64,000 bases of DNA. It comes from Pseudoalteromonas sp. MM1 (GTDB lineage: Bacteria; Pseudomonadota; Gammaproteobacteria; Enterobacterales; Alteromonadaceae). Both the position numbers and the translations under genes were made by a program. A model generated the notes under the pieces. The model made no database searches, had not been told where the DNA came from, and worked only from the letters and a program-made list of their open reading frames with translations. The number at the start of each line of letters is the position of its first letter. Positions within the stretch are counted from its first letter, which is position 1. The stretch covers positions 434,001 to 498,000 of the forward strand of contig NZ_AP027923.1 of NCBI RefSeq assembly GCF_030296835.1, in the 5' to 3' direction. Of this stretch, positions 1 to 6,886 are shown piece after piece.

Positions 1-120
1 CTCGGGCTTGCTATCAAAAAAGAATTCGACGTAAAAATTGATGCAAATTCAGAACAAACTAAAGCGCATTTTGCGAGTGTTAACTCTTTAGCGCAATTTA
101 TAGAACAATCACGTACTTAA
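1..120 (+). CDS. apeE: Acyl carrier protein, C-terminal fragment (APE cluster)
   Basis: The frame is open from the first base to a TAA at 118-120 and encodes the last 39 residues of a small acidic protein ending in QSRT. The gene is cut by the window edge, so the phosphopantetheine serine is not visible. The short fragment looks like the end of an acyl carrier protein: helix-rich, with a late SVNSLAQFIEQ segment like the last helix of ACPs. It sits 22 bases upstream of a second, complete ACP. Aryl polyene clusters normally carry two ACPs side by side, which is the main reason for the call. The symbol is assigned from gene order and is an inference. Confidence 0.6.
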   Translation, partial: LGLAIKKEFDVKIDANSEQTKAHFASVNSLAQFIEQSRT

Positions 121-142
121 TTAACACACACTAGGAATAATA

Positions 143-385
143 ATGAAAACCGCTGCTGAAATTTATGATGTATTACACGGCATTTTAGAAAATGAATTTG
201 AAATAGATGCTGAAGATATCTCTTTAGAAGCTAACCTGTACGAAGATTTAGACTTAGACAGTATCGACGCTGTAGATTTAGTTGTTAAGTTACGTGAAAT
301 TACAGGTAAGAAAATTGAGCCTGACGCATTTAAACAAGTTCGCTCTGTGCAAGATGTTGTATCTGAGATAGAAAAGCTCGTTTAA
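143..385 (+). CDS. apeF: Acyl carrier protein (APE cluster)
   Basis: This is an 80-residue acidic protein with the phosphopantetheine attachment motif DLDSIDAVDL; Ser40 is the expected modified residue. The length and the four-helix pattern are normal for a type II ACP. It would carry the aryl starter or growing polyene chain between the stand-alone ketosynthases, ketoreductase and dehydratases encoded downstream. A good ribosome site (AGGAAT) precedes the ATG. It is followed after 5 bases by the membrane protein gene, so it belongs to the same operon. The symbol follows the usual order of APE clusters (two ACPs, membrane protein, ligase). Confidence 0.9.
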   Translation: MKTAAEIYDVLHGILENEFEIDAEDISLEANLYEDLDLDSIDAVDLVVKLREITGKKIEPDAFKQVRSVQDVVSEIEKLV

Positions 386-390
386 TAAGC

Positions 391-957
391 ATGTTTAAGG
401 CATTTTTAACAGCGTTAATAATGATTTTTTTAACCTGTTACCCTGTCATTGTTTATATAGGGCTGACACGTTTCAACAGTTATTTACTCACTGTGATTTT
501 ATTAACACTGTTAATAATAAGGCTTTGGTTAAGCAAACCTCTATTAGCTAAAATGCCATGGATAAAGCCAGCCTCATTACTTGGAATTTTAGCTATTGGC
601 TTATCAAAAACTATGGGCAGTGATTTTGGTATTCGGCTTTATCCGGTTATTGTAAATTCTGTTATGTTTTTTGTTTTTGCTTACTCGCTTTATAAAGGTC
701 CAAGTGTCATAGAAACGTTTGCGCGTATTACTGAACCAAAGCTTGATAAAAGAGCTATTTCGTACACTAAAAATGTAACAAAAATATGGTGCATTTTTTT
801 TGTTTTTAACGCCAGTATAGCGTTATACACTAGTGTGTTTACAAGTCTTGATGTGTGGGCATTTTATAACGGTTTTATTGCATACATTATTATGGGGGTT
901 TTATTTGCAGTGGAGTGGTTAGTAAGGAAAAAAGTAAAAAGGAATGCAGGTGTTTAA
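391..957 (+). CDS. APE-cluster inner membrane protein (COG4648-like)
   Basis: The 188-residue protein is almost wholly hydrophobic, with about five or six predicted membrane segments and a short basic C-terminus (VRKKVKRNAGV). I recognise it as the small integral membrane protein that lies between the second ACP and the AMP ligase in aryl polyene clusters (the apeG position, COG4648 type). Its biochemical role is not known to me; a part in membrane assembly or export of the lipid-like pigment is inferred from context only. It begins 5 bases after the ACP stop and overlaps the start of the ligase gene. Confidence 0.75.
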   Translation: MFKAFLTALIMIFLTCYPVIVYIGLTRFNSYLLTVILLTLLIIRLWLSKPLLAKMPWIKPASLLGILAIGLSKTMGSDFGIRLYPVIVNSVMFFVFAYSLYKGPSVIETFARITEPKLDKRAISYTKNVTKIWCIFFVFNASIALYTSVFTSLDVWAFYNGFIAYIIMGVLFAVEWLVRKKVKRNAGV

Positions 958-2314
958 TTCTTTAGATAATGCAAGCATAAATATTCGATTTAATCATAAC
1001 GGCTCAGCGTTATCTGAGCGTCAATTTGTTAATGATATTAATCAAGTTTTGGCTAAAATTCCGCAATTGCCTACTAAAGCATCGGCAGTGCTTTTTAACA
1101 TTAATAGTTATGATTTTGCTGTAAACCTTTTTGCATTGGCGCATAAAGGCTGGACTATAATTTTACCGCCTAATGGTCAAAGCGAAACACTCAATGCGCT
1201 TTTGGAGCAAACCCCTTACTATTTGGGCGATAGTGATTTAGTAGAACATGCGACTACGCCATTTGAAAATATTGGTAACTTAACAACTACACCTAACTAC
1301 ACACCGCTTAATAAAATTGCTTGGCCGAGTGAAGGTAACCTTGTTTTTTATACTTCTGGCTCTTCAGGTCAAGCTAAGCCTATTTTTAAATCGTGGCGAG
1401 TGCTTAATAAAGAGATAAAAACGCTCAATAGCACGTTTGCTTTAAAATGTAACCCTGTATTTATTGCTAGTGTTTCGCATCAGCATATTTACGGTTTGTT
1501 ATTTAGAGTGTTATGGCCGCTTAGCAATAACCATATAATTGATACAGACTTGCTTAACTACCCCGAGCATATTGCTACTAAACTTAAAACAATTACACAG
1601 GCCGTGTTTATATCCAGTCCGGCACAGCTAAAGCGGCTGCATCAAGATAACGTTTTAATAGAAGAAAAGTCACATTTACAGTGGATTTTTTCATCCGGTG
1701 GGCCGCTTCAAAATGAAGACGCTGTTACTTTAAATAAACAGCTAAATAAACCCATTACTCAAGTATTTGGCAGCACCGAAACTGGCGGAATTGCATATCG
1801 TCAGGTTGTGTCTTTAAAGAACGTTAGTCATTGGCAGCCATTTTTAGGGATCACATTACACAGTACCTCTGAACAACGATTAGTGTTGAATTCGCCTTTA
1901 GTTGAGCAAACAAACTATTTATTAGATGACCGAGGTACTTTATTTCAAAATGGCCAATTTGAATTACTAGGTCGTTTTGACCGTATTATAAAGCTTGAAG
2001 AAAAACGCTTAAGCCTTGACGAACTAGAGCTACATTTATGCAAAAGTGAGTGGGTACAGGAGGCTAAAGTAATAACGCTAAATGGGAAACGTTTAGTATT
2101 AGGCGCTGTTATAGTGCTTACACATAAAGGACAAGCATATTTAAACGCCAATGGAAAGTTAGCAACTAATACGCTTTTAAAAACACATACATTGAATCGT
2201 TTTGAAGGGATCTGCACGCCTAAAAAATGGCGTTTTATAAATCAATTACCCTACAACACGCAGGCTAAAATAAATTTAAAAGTATTGGAGTCTCTTTTTG
2301 TCAAAGCTGATTAA
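944..2314 (+). CDS. apeH: Aryl acid:ACP AMP-ligase (acyl-CoA synthetase family)
   Basis: This 456-residue member of the ANL adenylating superfamily should activate an aryl acid (a hydroxybenzoate or coumarate type) with ATP and load it on an ACP as polyene starter. Visible motifs in order are the phosphate loop YTSGSSGQAK (about residue 136), FGSTETGG (A5), GRFDRIIKLEEKRLSL (A8 hinge) and a late Lys in YNTQAKINLK (A10). It is shorter than CoA ligases, as usual for APE ligases. The ATG at 944 lies directly behind AAAAGGA, too close for normal spacing; an in-frame GTG at 950 has 6-base spacing and may be the true start. It overlaps the gene before by 14 bases and the dehydratase after it by 17. 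Confidence 0.88.
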   Translation: MQVFNSLDNASINIRFNHNGSALSERQFVNDINQVLAKIPQLPTKASAVLFNINSYDFAVNLFALAHKGWTIILPPNGQSETLNALLEQTPYYLGDSDLVEHATTPFENIGNLTTTPNYTPLNKIAWPSEGNLVFYTSGSSGQAKPIFKSWRVLNKEIKTLNSTFALKCNPVFIASVSHQHIYGLLFRVLWPLSNNHIIDTDLLNYPEHIATKLKTITQAVFISSPAQLKRLHQDNVLIEEKSHLQWIFSSGGPLQNEDAVTLNKQLNKPITQVFGSTETGGIAYRQVVSLKNVSHWQPFLGITLHSTSEQRLVLNSPLVEQTNYLLDDRGTLFQNGQFELLGRFDRIIKLEEKRLSLDELELHLCKSEWVQEAKVITLNGKRLVLGAVIVLTHKGQAYLNANGKLATNTLLKTHTLNRFEGICTPKKWRFINQLPYNTQAKINLKVLESLFVKAD

Positions 2315-2663
2315 CACAAAGCCTGAACTTGTTAACTGTGTATCGTCAACACAGAGCCATTGCCTAACGCTTTTTATACCGCCAAGTTTAGATTATTTTA
2401 AAGGTCACTTTAGTCAAGGTCCTATTTTAGCAGGTGTAGTGCAGCTCGATTGGGCCGTAGATGCCGTGCGAAAATACTTTAATGTTAAACGTGAAGTAAA
2501 AGATATTGAAGTGCTTAAGTTTCAGGTTGTTATTACCCCTGGTCTAACAATTAAATTAACGGTAGAAGAAAAGCCTGGCGGTAAGTATGGCTTTTCGTAT
2601 CAATCAGATAAAGGGCAACACGCCTCTGGGCGTATAGTGTTTAAAAGTGATACAGATGAATAA
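2298..2663 (+). CDS. apeI: Hotdog-fold 3-hydroxyacyl-ACP dehydratase
   Basis: The 121-residue protein has the FabA/FabZ-like hotdog signature GHFSQGPILAGVVQLDW at about residues 33-50, including the GHF histidine and the helix that follows. It should dehydrate a 3-hydroxyacyl-ACP intermediate during polyene growth. APE clusters encode two dehydratases, and the second is at 12113. The start is TTG, supported by GGAG seven bases upstream (2287-2290). The gene overlaps the end of the ligase and the start of the glycosyltransferase, which indicates translational coupling. Confidence 0.85.
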   Translation: MSKLINTKPELVNCVSSTQSHCLTLFIPPSLDYFKGHFSQGPILAGVVQLDWAVDAVRKYFNVKREVKDIEVLKFQVVITPGLTIKLTVEEKPGGKYGFSYQSDKGQHASGRIVFKSDTDE

Positions 2664-3405
2664 TTTTTGTATTGTTATACCTAATTTTAATCATGTAAGT
2701 GTTATTGATGAAGTACTTGCAACGTTAACTGAGTATACGCTGCCAATAATAATGGTTGATGATGCCAGTAGTGTGCAGGCTAAATCTCTTTTTGCTACTC
2801 TTGAGAAAAAATATGCTCACCTCACTCTTATATCGCATGAGCACAACGAAGGTAAAGGCGGTGCGGTACAGACAGGATTGCGCTGCGCGTATGAGCAAGG
2901 TTATAGCCATGCAATACAAGTAGATGCAGATGGGCAACATAATTTATCAGATATCAAAAAGTTGATTGAGCTTTCAAATACACATCCACAGGCATTAGTT
3001 AGTTGTTGCCCAGTGTATGATGAATCGGTCCCTAAGCACCGCTACTTAGCACGTTATTTAACCCATGTGTGGGTATGGATAGAAACGCTCAGTTTTAAAA
3101 TTGTGGACTCAATGTGTGGTTTTAGAGTCTACCCCTTAAATGTGACTAATAAGCTTATAAGTGAGGTTAAGCTCGGTAAGCGTATGGACTTTGATCCTGA
3201 AATACTGGTTAGGCTATATTGGCGCAACGTTCCATTTGTTTTTTTACCAAGCCAGGTTATTTACCCAGAAAATGGCTTGTCACACTTTCAGCCACTTCAA
3301 GATAATGTGCGTATTTCGTGGTTACATACGCGTTTATTTTTTGGCATGCTGCTTCGTTCACCTGTTTTACTATGGCATAAATATAAGAGACGTTATGACC
3401 GTTAA
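2656..3405 (+). CDS. Family 2 glycosyltransferase (APE cluster)
   Basis: This is a 249-residue GT2 enzyme with a GT-A fold. It starts FCIVIPNFNH, continues with a nucleotide-binding segment (MVDDAS), NEGKGGAVQTGL, and the DXD-type metal site QVDADGQHNL near residue 90, followed by CGFRVYP and MDFDPEI. It resembles dolichol-phosphate-mannose-synthase-like GT2 proteins and probably glycosylates the polyene lipid or its anchor. I chose ATG 2656, which overlaps the dehydratase stop; an upstream GTG at 2647 is possible. The next gene, an acyltransferase, overlaps its 3' end by 11 bases in another frame. The acceptor cannot be read from sequence. Confidence 0.85.
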   Translation: MNNFCIVIPNFNHVSVIDEVLATLTEYTLPIIMVDDASSVQAKSLFATLEKKYAHLTLISHEHNEGKGGAVQTGLRCAYEQGYSHAIQVDADGQHNLSDIKKLIELSNTHPQALVSCCPVYDESVPKHRYLARYLTHVWVWIETLSFKIVDSMCGFRVYPLNVTNKLISEVKLGKRMDFDPEILVRLYWRNVPFVFLPSQVIYPENGLSHFQPLQDNVRISWLHTRLFFGMLLRSPVLLWHKYKRRYDR

Positions 3406-4354
3406 ACATTGGTCTAAAATGCAAGAGCGAGGTAACTTTTTAGGTATACAAATATTACTATTTGCCTATAAAGTATTTGGTCGTAAAGGGCTTTGGGTTA
3501 TTTTGTTCCCGGTTGTTTGCTATTTGTTTATAACTGGTAAAGTTGCACGCGCGGCTTCTAAGCAGTTTTTAACTCAAGTTAACAAACACAATAATTTGGC
3601 ATGCAAAGTAACTTTTAAACAACAGCTTATGCATTTTTGTAGTTTTGCCGATAGCGCCCTTGATAAAATTGATGGTTGGCTTGGTCGAATTTCAAAAAAG
3701 GATATCCAATATACTAATGAACAGCTGTTTATTGATTTAAATGAGCAACAGCAAGGGGCCATTTTTATTGGCTCTCACTTGGGTAACCTTGAGGTATGTA
3801 GAGCACTGAGCCAGCATCGCAGCAGTAAAAAAATTAATGTGCTTGTATTTACTCATCACGCTGTTGAATTTAATAAAATGCTTAAAAAAATTAACCCTGC
3901 GGTGTCGGTTAACTTAATTCAAGTGAGCGATATGGGGCCTGATCTAGCTATTTTATTAAAAGATAAAGTAGAGCAGGGTGAAATAGTCGTTATTGTTGGT
4001 GATAGAACAAGCGCTACCACGGGTGAGCGATCAACACGTGTTGAGTTTTTAGGTAAGCCTGCATATTTTTCTCAAGGGCCTTTTATATTAGCTGCATTAT
4101 TAGATTGCCCCGTTTACTTTTTATTTTGCTTAAAAGATAAAAAAACAAAAAAGTATCATGTGATTTTTGAACATTATAGCCAAACATTAAAAATACCCCG
4201 CTCACAAAGGCAAGGTCTATTAACCACTGTAATTACAGATTTTTCTGCACGTTTAGGCTTTTATGCCGCGCGATATCCTTATCAGTGGTTTAATTTTTAT
4301 GATTTTTGGCAAAACGATCAGCAAGTAGAACGCAGCAATGCAAAGGAGAACTAG
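3395..4354 (+). CDS. LpxL/HtrB-like acyltransferase (COG4261-like)
   Basis: The 319-residue protein is a lysophospholipid/lipid A type acyltransferase. A membrane segment lies near residues 28-50 (WVILFPVVCYLFI), and the catalytic HX4E motif is seen in GSHLGNLEVCR, with later blocks VGDRTSATTGERSTRVEFLG and FSQGPFILA as in LpxL/LpxM relatives. It probably moves an acyl chain, perhaps the polyene itself, onto a lipid carrier in the inner membrane. The frame is open further upstream but that part lies within the glycosyltransferase gene; ATG 3395 gives the MTVKHWSK start and only an 11-base overlap. Confidence 0.85.
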   Translation: MTVKHWSKMQERGNFLGIQILLFAYKVFGRKGLWVILFPVVCYLFITGKVARAASKQFLTQVNKHNNLACKVTFKQQLMHFCSFADSALDKIDGWLGRISKKDIQYTNEQLFIDLNEQQQGAIFIGSHLGNLEVCRALSQHRSSKKINVLVFTHHAVEFNKMLKKINPAVSVNLIQVSDMGPDLAILLKDKVEQGEIVVIVGDRTSATTGERSTRVEFLGKPAYFSQGPFILAALLDCPVYFLFCLKDKKTKKYHVIFEHYSQTLKIPRSQRQGLLTTVITDFSARLGFYAARYPYQWFNFYDFWQNDQQVERSNAKEN

Positions 4355-4355
4355 A

Positions 4356-5900
4356 GTGTCAGCTCAGGAAGTACAGCTTTTTGGAAACCAACAACTTTCT
4401 ATTGAAGATATTGTTAATATTGCACATCAAAATACTCAGGTGCAATTAAGTGGCTGCGAGCAATTTAGCGCAAAAATTGATAGCGCGCTTAGCTTTTTAG
4501 ACTCTCTACTCAAAGAGGATGGTGTGATTTATGGGGTAACTACAGGCTATGGTGACTCAGTCACGGTTCCTGTGCCACTTAACTTAGTTGATGAGCTGCC
4601 ATTACATTTAACGCGTTTTCATGGGTGTGGACTAGGCGATGTGTTTAATAAAGTACAAGGGCGTGCAATTTTAGCTACGCGCTTAGCATCACTTTCACAA
4701 GGCTATTCTGGCGTAAGCTGGGAAATGCTTAATCTTCTCAAAGACTATTTAAACCTTGATATAGTGCCTGTTATTCCTCAAGAAGGGTCGGTAGGCGCTA
4801 GCGGTGATTTAACGCCACTATCGTATGTAGCGGGTGCTATGGTTGGTGAACGTGATGTTTTTTACAAAGATAAAATACTTAACAGCGCACAGGTAATGCA
4901 AGCGGCTGGTTTAAAGCCTTTAACGCTTCGCCCAAAAGAGGGGCTTGCAGTTATGAATGGTACAGCTGTGATGACCGCGCTTGCGTGTTTAGCGTTTGAT
5001 AGAGCCAATTACTTAGCAAAACTTGCAAGTAGGATTACTGCATTGTCTAGCCTTGCTCTCAAAGGTAATAGTCATCACTTTGATGAAATTTTATTCTCCG
5101 TTAAGCCTCATCCAGGACAACAACAAGTTGCTAAATGGATAAGAGATGATTTAAACCATCATGACCATCCTCGTAACGCTGATAGACTGCAAGATAGGTA
5201 CTCGATTCGCTGTGCACCGCATGTTATTGGTGTATTGCAAGATAGTTTGCCATTTTTCAGGCAGATGATAGAAAACGAGCTTAATTCTGCAAACGATAAT
5301 CCCATTATTGATGGCGAAGGTGAGCATGTACTTCATGGGGGGCATTTTTATGGCGGTCACATTGCAATGACTATGGATAGTATGAAAACGGCAATTGCGA
5401 ATTTAGCCGATTTAGCTGATAGGCAAATTGCTTCATTGGTCGATACTAAATTTAATAATGGCTTACCTTCAAATTTATCAGACAGTGAGGCTGAACGTCG
5501 TTACATAAATCATGGCTTTAAAGCCGTGCAAATAGGCGCCAGTGCCTATACTGCTGAAGCGCTTAAACTAACGATGCCTGCAAGTGTATTTTCTCGCTCC
5601 ACTGAGTGCCATAATCAAGATAAAGTAAGTATGGGGACTATTGCAGCTCGTGATTGTTTACGTATTTTGCAGCTTACAGAGCAGGTTATTGCAAGTACGT
5701 TACTTGCAAGTATTCAAGCGGTGAGGCTGCGTATTAAACAAGGCGAACTTGAATTTTCAAGTTTAACTGCAGATATGCAAGCTATGTATACTGACATAAC
5801 CCATTATTTCGAAAACCTAACTGAAGATAGGCCAATGGAAGCGGTACTTAGACAAACCATTAGTTATATTCAAGAAAAACGCTGGGCTTTATATGAATAG
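4356..5900 (+). CDS. Aromatic amino acid ammonia-lyase (HAL/TAL/PAL family)
   Basis: This 514-residue MIO-dependent lyase should deaminate an aromatic amino acid, most likely tyrosine, to a cinnamate-type acid that serves as polyene starter. Ala148-Ser149-Gly150 in GSVGASGDLTPLSY form the MIO group; YGVTTGYGDS holds the catalytic Tyr loop, and SANDNPIID is present. The substrate-selectivity pair aligns to Phe88-His89 (RFHGCGLG), unlike His-Leu of characterised Rhodobacter TAL or Ser-His of histidase, so specificity is uncertain. The GTG at 4356 has AAGGAG (4343-4348) at 7 bases and is preferred over ATG 4338, which lies upstream of that site and inside the previous gene. The gene follows the acyltransferase stop by one base. 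Confidence 0.88.
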   Translation: MSAQEVQLFGNQQLSIEDIVNIAHQNTQVQLSGCEQFSAKIDSALSFLDSLLKEDGVIYGVTTGYGDSVTVPVPLNLVDELPLHLTRFHGCGLGDVFNKVQGRAILATRLASLSQGYSGVSWEMLNLLKDYLNLDIVPVIPQEGSVGASGDLTPLSYVAGAMVGERDVFYKDKILNSAQVMQAAGLKPLTLRPKEGLAVMNGTAVMTALACLAFDRANYLAKLASRITALSSLALKGNSHHFDEILFSVKPHPGQQQVAKWIRDDLNHHDHPRNADRLQDRYSIRCAPHVIGVLQDSLPFFRQMIENELNSANDNPIIDGEGEHVLHGGHFYGGHIAMTMDSMKTAIANLADLADRQIASLVDTKFNNGLPSNLSDSEAERRYINHGFKAVQIGASAYTAEALKLTMPASVFSRSTECHNQDKVSMGTIAARDCLRILQLTEQVIASTLLASIQAVRLRIKQGELEFSSLTADMQAMYTDITHYFENLTEDRPMEAVLRQTISYIQEKRWALYE

Positions 5901-6321
5901 TAAAGGCGCTTTGCTAACACATGAAGTGGAAATTGAAATTCCATTTCATGACTGCGACCCGATGAATGTGGTATGGCATGGTAATTACCCTCGCTACTTA
6001 GAGGTGGCTCGCTGTGAGTTACTACGATTATTTGACTACGACTATCCTCAAATGATGGAGTCGGGCTATGCGTGGCCAATAGTGGATATGCAAATTAAAT
6101 ACGTGGCATCTGCTGTATTTACACAAAAAATAAAAGTGGTTGCGTATTTAAAAGAGTTTGAAAATCGATTAAAAATTGATTATGTAATTACAGATGCCTT
6201 AACTAATAAGCGAATTACTAAGGCTACTACCACTCAAGTTGCTGTCGAAATAACAAGTAAAGAAATGCAGTTTGCCTCACCGGCAGTGATAATTAGTAAG
6301 CTCGCGAAAGTACTTAGCTAA
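5893..6321 (+). CDS. apeK: Acyl-CoA/ACP thioesterase, 4HBT hotdog family
   Basis: The 142-residue protein starts with the 4-hydroxybenzoyl-CoA thioesterase signature: EIPFHDCDPMNVVWHGNYPR, in which the D-P-M-x-x-x-x-H-G-N-Y element holds the usual catalytic Asp and helix. The length is typical of YbgC/4HBT proteins. In an APE cluster it is expected to edit or release acyl chains from ACP. It overlaps the ammonia-lyase end by 8 bases (ATGAATAG), showing tight coupling. Confidence 0.88.
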   Translation: MNSKGALLTHEVEIEIPFHDCDPMNVVWHGNYPRYLEVARCELLRLFDYDYPQMMESGYAWPIVDMQIKYVASAVFTQKIKVVAYLKEFENRLKIDYVITDALTNKRITKATTTQVAVEITSKEMQFASPAVIISKLAKVLS

Positions 6322-6335
6322 TATTGGATGATGCT

Positions 6336-6857
6336 ATGAATTATTTAAAAAATTGTGTGTTTGTTAGTTGTTTTTATTTTGTTTTTTTTAGTACAAGCTT
6401 ATTAGCTACACCGTCTGTATCGGGTGAGTTTAAACAATTAAAGTATTTTTCCGGCTTCTCTAAACCATTCATCTCCAAAGGGGAGTTTACACTTGAGGGT
6501 GAAAAGCTGCTTTGGCATGTAAAAACACCGGCGCAAAGTACATTGCTAATAGAGGATGGCCAGGTATTTGTTAAGAACAAAGGGGGTGAGCTTACTCATC
6601 AACCAGGTAGTGAACAGTTTGTAGGTTTACTAACTGATTTACTTGCACTAAATATGGAAGCCTTGCGTACGCGTTTTGATGTATCAAATCAAGGGGATTG
6701 TTTATTATTAAAGCCAAAAGATGCAATGTTAAAACAGTTGTTTAGTCATTTTATACTCTGTGAAAATAATGAGCGTGTAGAAAGTGTAACCCTAAATGAA
6801 CACTCAGGTAGCAGTACCCAAATAGATTTTTCGTATGCAAATACGTCTAATAATTGA
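6336..6857 (+). CDS. LolA-like periplasmic outer-membrane lipid carrier
   Basis: The 173-residue protein has a clear N-terminal signal peptide (hydrophobic residues about 8-24, cleavage near LLA-TPS) and then a LolA-type beta pattern: GEFKQLKYFSGFSKPFISKG, LLWHVKTP, LLIEDGQVF. LolA relatives carry lipoproteins or lipids across the periplasm; here the inferred cargo is the aryl polyene lipid. I placed the start at ATG 6336 with GGA seven bases upstream, rather than an in-frame TTG at 6324. It lies between the thioesterase and the MMPL exporter, the usual apeL position. Confidence 0.82.
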   Translation: MNYLKNCVFVSCFYFVFFSTSLLATPSVSGEFKQLKYFSGFSKPFISKGEFTLEGEKLLWHVKTPAQSTLLIEDGQVFVKNKGGELTHQPGSEQFVGLLTDLLALNMEALRTRFDVSNQGDCLLLKPKDAMLKQLFSHFILCENNERVESVTLNEHSGSSTQIDFSYANTSNN

Positions 6858-6886
6858 AATATGTAAGTAACCAGTAGAAGGGTGAT

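Noticed and set aside
3161..3394. N-terminal extension of 78 residues for the acyltransferase gene
   Set aside because: The stretch lies inside the glycosyltransferase gene in another frame and its translation is Cys/Phe-rich and unlike the family; ATG 3395 fits homology and the operon overlaps.
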